Shown here in pieces: positions 61,701 to 64,000 of a stretch of DNA of 64,000 nt. Below the pieces are notes generated by a model, which was not told the DNA's origin, made no database searches, and worked only from the letters and a program-made list of their open reading frames with translations. The first letter of the stretch is position 1, and the number at the start of each line of letters is the position of its first letter. The translations under genes and the position numbers were made by a program. The DNA is taken from NCBI RefSeq assembly GCF_000286835.2, contig NZ_AJYD02000038.1, positions 1,133,243-1,197,242 on the forward strand. The letters are read 5' to 3'. The stretch is from Enterovibrio norvegicus FF-33. Its GTDB lineage: Bacteria; Pseudomonadota; Gammaproteobacteria; Enterobacterales; Vibrionaceae.

Positions 61701-64000
61701 CCAAGCATTCGATGAACCTTGGAAAGGCGATTCAAGCAACCCAAGTCACTCAGAGCAACACTTTGGTTTAGTTGATATCAATGGCAATGCGAAATACGCC
61801 ATTTGGGATCAAGTTGATGCCGGTGCTTTCGACGGGATTACTCGTGGTGGCAACCCAATCGTTAAATCAAATGGTGGTAACGCGCAAACTGTTATCGACG
61901 GCATTCTTGCTATCCCATATGCGTTCAACGCAGGTGGTGTGATAGAAGGCAATGAGTACACGATTTATAACGGTGCGGTTAACGCTAACCTGACGGCGGT
62001 TGCGTGGGAAAATACTGCGTGGCTTGCTGCAAATCCAGACAAGCAAGTTCTTGAGCTAACGACGCCGCCAACGGCGGGTACTGCGAAAGATTGGGGTTGG
62101 GGAGCAAGTGCTGCTGTTTCTGGCAGTTCTGGCCAAAACCTGACTGGTTTTGAAAACGGTTACCTGATGTTTGACATCAAAGGCACCACGACAACGGCAA
62201 TCAACATTGGCTTCCAAACAGGTGCCTTTGGTGATAGCACTCGACCACAAACGAACAATGGTGTTGCGTTTGGTCCAGGTGGTTACTCAATTACCTCTGA
62301 GTGGCAGTCATATAAAATCCCTGTTACTGAACTGACTAGCGCTACTTCGCCTGATTTCACAGACGTGACTTCACCGATTTTCTTCCAAGGTTCAACTGAC
62401 GACGGCGGTGTTCTAGAACTGCGCAACGTTCGTTTCAGCAAGACTGGGGAAACTGATGGTGGAACCGACGGTGGCGGCACTGGCTCATCAGGTACTGGAT
62501 ACATCCTGTATACAGGTCAAGAAAGCACAATCACTTTTGAAGATTTACAAGCGTGGAATGGTGCGGGCATCGAAAGCGTTACGGGTGGAACCTATGACCC
62601 AGCGCTTACGCTGACTGTTACAGACGGCTGGGGTGCATTGGCTTGGGTTAACACCTCAACTACGGTAGACATCACGCCATATACACATGCTGAGTTCAAA
62701 GTGCTGACTGATGCCGACCAAGTTCGTGTTTCAATCAGTAGCCAAAGTGAAGGTGAGAGTGCAAATGATTACTCGCTTTCAACAGGCACTGATTTGACCG
62801 GTGGCTGGGTGCAAATGTCTGTACCGTTACCTGCCTACACAGATATGACGACGTTTGCTGTTGTACTTGGTCAGAACGGAACATTACAAATTGCGGATGT
62901 TGCATTCGTAAACAATGACACTGATGGTGGAACAGAAGCGCCAGAGACTGCGTATATTCTATATACCGGTCAAGAGAGCAACTTTGCTTTCGAAGATCTG
63001 CAAGCTTGGAATGGTACGAGCATTGAAGATGTAACGGGTGGTACTTATGACCCTGCACTTGATGTGACAGCCACCAACGGCTGGGGGGCGTTAGCGTGGG
63101 TAAGCCCTATCAACCCAGTAGACGTTACGCCATATACACATGCTCAGTTTAAAGTGAAGACAGATCTAGACGCAGTTCGTGTGGCGATCAGTAGTCTGAC
63201 TCAAGATGAAGATGCAAATGATTACATGCTGTCGACAGGTACTGCGTTAGACGGCGGTTGGGTGCAAATGGAAGTTCCATTGCCTGACTTTGATGATATG
63301 ACCATCTTCGCTATCGTACTTGGACAAAATGGCACACTGCAAATTGCTGATGTTGCATTTGTAAATAATGACACCGATGGTGGTACAAACGGCGGCACAA
63401 CAACCGTTGGTGATGGCATTGATTTCGAAACCAACACGCTAGCGTGGGAAGTGTTCGAAAACGATGACAACCCTGCGATTGAGTTTGTTTCCAACCCAGA
63501 TGCTTCTGGTACAAATAACTCAAACACTGTCGCTAAAATCATTGCGCGCACCGCGGGTGCGCCATGGGCTGGTGCGATCACGCGTGACGTTGAATCGTTT
63601 ACGCTGGATGCATCAAACAGTGTTGTTCGCATGATGGTTTATAAAGACAAAGCCAGCACAGTTCGCTTCAAATTGGAAACAGCAAGTGGTTATGCGCAAG
63701 AGCTTCTTGCCCAAAACACAACCGTTAATCAATGGGAAGAACTGACGTTTGACTTTTCTGATGTTGCGTCATTGTTTGATGGTCCAGTGACTGGCGTGGT
63801 TATATTCCCAGACTTTGTCGATGCGGATACTACGCGTAGCGCTGATACAACAATGTATTTTGATAACGTCACTTTCAATGCAGAAGGCACCGATGGCGGT
63901 ACTGACGGCGGCACTGATGGCGGCACCGATGGTGGTACCGATGGTGGCACCGATGGCGGCACCGATGGTGGCACTGACGGCGGCACCGATGGTGGCACTG
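58777..64000 (+). CDS. very large multi-domain lipoprotein with GH17 beta-1,3-glucanase domain, 3' end outside window
   Basis: At least 1741 residues; the frame is open to the edge. The start MMKNFLAKTVLLASVALAGC gives a lipid-modified Cys20. Module A (about residues 41-248 and 1060-1225) and module B (starting at 281, 441, 1241 and 1392) look like carbohydrate-binding beta-sandwiches; module C covers 1549-1701. The GH17 catalytic domain (about 661-1010) contains VGNEAMVEW (acid/base Glu792) and HIGETGWST (nucleophile Glu930). Gly-Thr-Asp-Gly linkers lie at about 595-635 and from 1705 to the edge. It probably works at the cell surface on laminarin, together with the GH16 enzyme and the porin. 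Similar GH17 enzymes occur in marine Vibrio. Confidence 0.9.
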   Translation, partial: MMKNFLAKTVLLASVALAGCGGGDDPVSGTSVTGDESKTPQFYTVHENGSGLNSDLNLTSYGWQLNDKSGLTGFAGATNDHVNVAAPPFADGNGKSDDWGWGAAVATTDDTNVPQATRQGSLDLSGYANGYMSLEVKGNLTKPVTIGFQTGMPAEDPEAIGADNTRPGTENGVVFSPQQKSANSSASARTTTREFNTEWKKFTIPMSELIADKKIDFTDVTSPVYFKGLEDEDEQGKTLQVRNIAFAKTLADMPSFDDEGAGSGSGGGSVTPGEGEVTAQAYIAYSGEDDTFSMEYWGDTWGSGTTYTELADDQFPKTFELTSGNTWGADAIAIAWGNEPENAIDISSYNFARFKVQTTDYSSVKVSVQSATQSESAIVYTLSDGDTLDNGWVQMEVPLPASPAFTDMTWFGLVFEGNAGTAKIADIELITRSASASVKSAYIAYSDQDDTFGMEFWGDNWGSGAVLNALTGDQYTKSFSLASGNSWGADAAAVAWGNEDANAVDASAFKFARFKVQPGSAFSTVEVSVQSVSESEDKNTYNLSSGTSLENGWVQMEVPIPQTSDMKWIGLIFSGQGTLKFADVVLVSASGSDGNIDGGTDGGTDGGTDGGTDGGTDGGTDGGTDGGTGGGTHGGVELAAQPAPTGNFPVSSVTNGDAPGEAVLGNAKLTAISYGAFRTTTRTEANVPSVTDLKEDLKIMHASGIRMLRTYNTQGFSDTENLLIAISQLKEEDASFEMNVMLGVWISALNAFSDQPIDHSQESPENDAEMDKAVEFAQNYPDIIKVIAVGNEAMVEWASSYRVEPGIILSRVNELQALKADGTISNNIWITSSENWAVWAINNDYYRGHEADIKALIQAVDYVSVHVYPFHDTQFDPEFWRVPADEQSMSRQAQADAAMGRAFGMAMTQFDDAQTSVLSVDSTKQVHIGETGWSTLSSEGYGAGGTGAADEYKQKAYFDAMSDWAGEYGASVFFFQAFDEPWKGDSSNPSHSEQHFGLVDINGNAKYAIWDQVDAGAFDGITRGGNPIVKSNGGNAQTVIDGILAIPYAFNAGGVIEGNEYTIYNGAVNANLTAVAWENTAWLAANPDKQVLELTTPPTAGTAKDWGWGASAAVSGSSGQNLTGFENGYLMFDIKGTTTTAINIGFQTGAFGDSTRPQTNNGVAFGPGGYSITSEWQSYKIPVTELTSATSPDFTDVTSPIFFQGSTDDGGVLELRNVRFSKTGETDGGTDGGGTGSSGTGYILYTGQESTITFEDLQAWNGAGIESVTGGTYDPALTLTVTDGWGALAWVNTSTTVDITPYTHAEFKVLTDADQVRVSISSQSEGESANDYSLSTGTDLTGGWVQMSVPLPAYTDMTTFAVVLGQNGTLQIADVAFVNNDTDGGTEAPETAYILYTGQESNFAFEDLQAWNGTSIEDVTGGTYDPALDVTATNGWGALAWVSPINPVDVTPYTHAQFKVKTDLDAVRVAISSLTQDEDANDYMLSTGTALDGGWVQMEVPLPDFDDMTIFAIVLGQNGTLQIADVAFVNNDTDGGTNGGTTTVGDGIDFETNTLAWEVFENDDNPAIEFVSNPDASGTNNSNTVAKIIARTAGAPWAGAITRDVESFTLDASNSVVRMMVYKDKASTVRFKLETASGYAQELLAQNTTVNQWEELTFDFSDVASLFDGPVTGVVIFPDFVDADTTRSADTTMYFDNVTFNAEGTDGGTDGGTDGGTDGGTDGGTDGGTDGGTDGGTDGGT
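60565..60680 (+). repeat. 12-bp coding repeats, Gly-Thr-Asp-Gly linker 1
   Basis: About nine near-identical 12-bp units (ggcaccgatggc type, with synonymous changes) encode a flexible linker between the first module B pair and the GH17 domain. Confidence 0.9.
63888..64000 (+). repeat. 12-bp coding repeats, Gly-Thr-Asp-Gly linker 2, continuing past the window
   Basis: More than nine 12-bp units follow module C. The repeat continues at the window edge, so further domains are expected beyond it. Confidence 0.9.

Noticed and set aside
63729..63998. Minus-strand open frame encoding repeated Pro-Pro-Ser-Val
   Set aside because: It is the antisense reading of the GTDG linker repeats in the GH17 gene and has no ribosome site.

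Overview
The window looks like a chromosomal segment of a marine member of the Vibrionaceae (Vibrio, Enterovibrio, Grimontia or Photobacterium group). This is an inference from gene content: DUF2986 and DUF3332 proteins, an HBM-type chemoreceptor, a YeeN-type YebC protein, and genes for using marine compounds (DMSP, laminarin, betaine, ribose, sugar acids). I saw no rRNA, tRNA, transposase, phage gene or CRISPR array. Coding density is high and operons are short and well defined.

Layout. 1-10.2 kb holds mostly single genes: a partial M3 oligopeptidase, DUF2986, a DUF3332 lipoprotein, an SMR efflux pump, a GAF/degenerate-GGDEF protein, an HBM methyl-accepting chemotaxis protein, small secreted or lipoproteins, an alpha/beta hydrolase, a periplasmic solute-binding-like protein and an EEP-family hydrolase. 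10.3-13.7 kb is a proX-proW-proV glycine betaine/proline ABC operon. 14.1-18.8 kb holds an OmpR-type response regulator and histidine kinase, facing a DUF2955/HlyD efflux pair. 19.0-22.8 kb is a compact three-gene operon: stand-alone adenylation enzyme, membrane flavoprotein oxidoreductase, crotonase. Its product is unknown, and it is my best candidate for an undescribed system. 23.0-27.9 kb is a sugar-acid module: gntR, gntK and a TRAP transporter, with two perfect gttaccggtaac operators upstream of the transporter.

28.2-37.8 kb is a complete DMSP catabolic cluster: dddT-dddB-dddC on the minus strand, divergent dddR and dddD on the plus strand, and a neighbouring nhaC antiporter gene. DddT imports DMSP. 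DddD releases DMS and leaves a three-carbon 3-hydroxypropionate unit. DddB and DddC oxidise that unit to acetyl-CoA. 39.1-46.3 kb is the ribose operon rbsDACBKR with two upstream RbsR-like operators and a patatin-like gene directly after rbsR. 47.3-49.9 kb is a zinc-homeostasis module: zur, a DUF1826 gene and a COG0523 GTPase gene with a Zur-like box. 50.2-54.9 kb carries a PLP enzyme, a membrane EAL phosphodiesterase, a small conserved acidic protein and a YebC/YeeN regulator.

55.0-64.0 kb is a laminarin (beta-1,3-glucan) utilisation locus. An outer-membrane carbohydrate porin and a GH16 lipoprotein are transcribed leftwards. A very large GH17 lipoprotein is transcribed rightwards and runs off the end of the window. 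It carries repeated accessory modules and Gly-Thr-Asp-Gly linkers. Two LacI-type palindromes with the core GAAAGCGCTTTC lie in the shared 670-bp regulatory region, one next to each divergent unit. The cognate repressor is not in the window.
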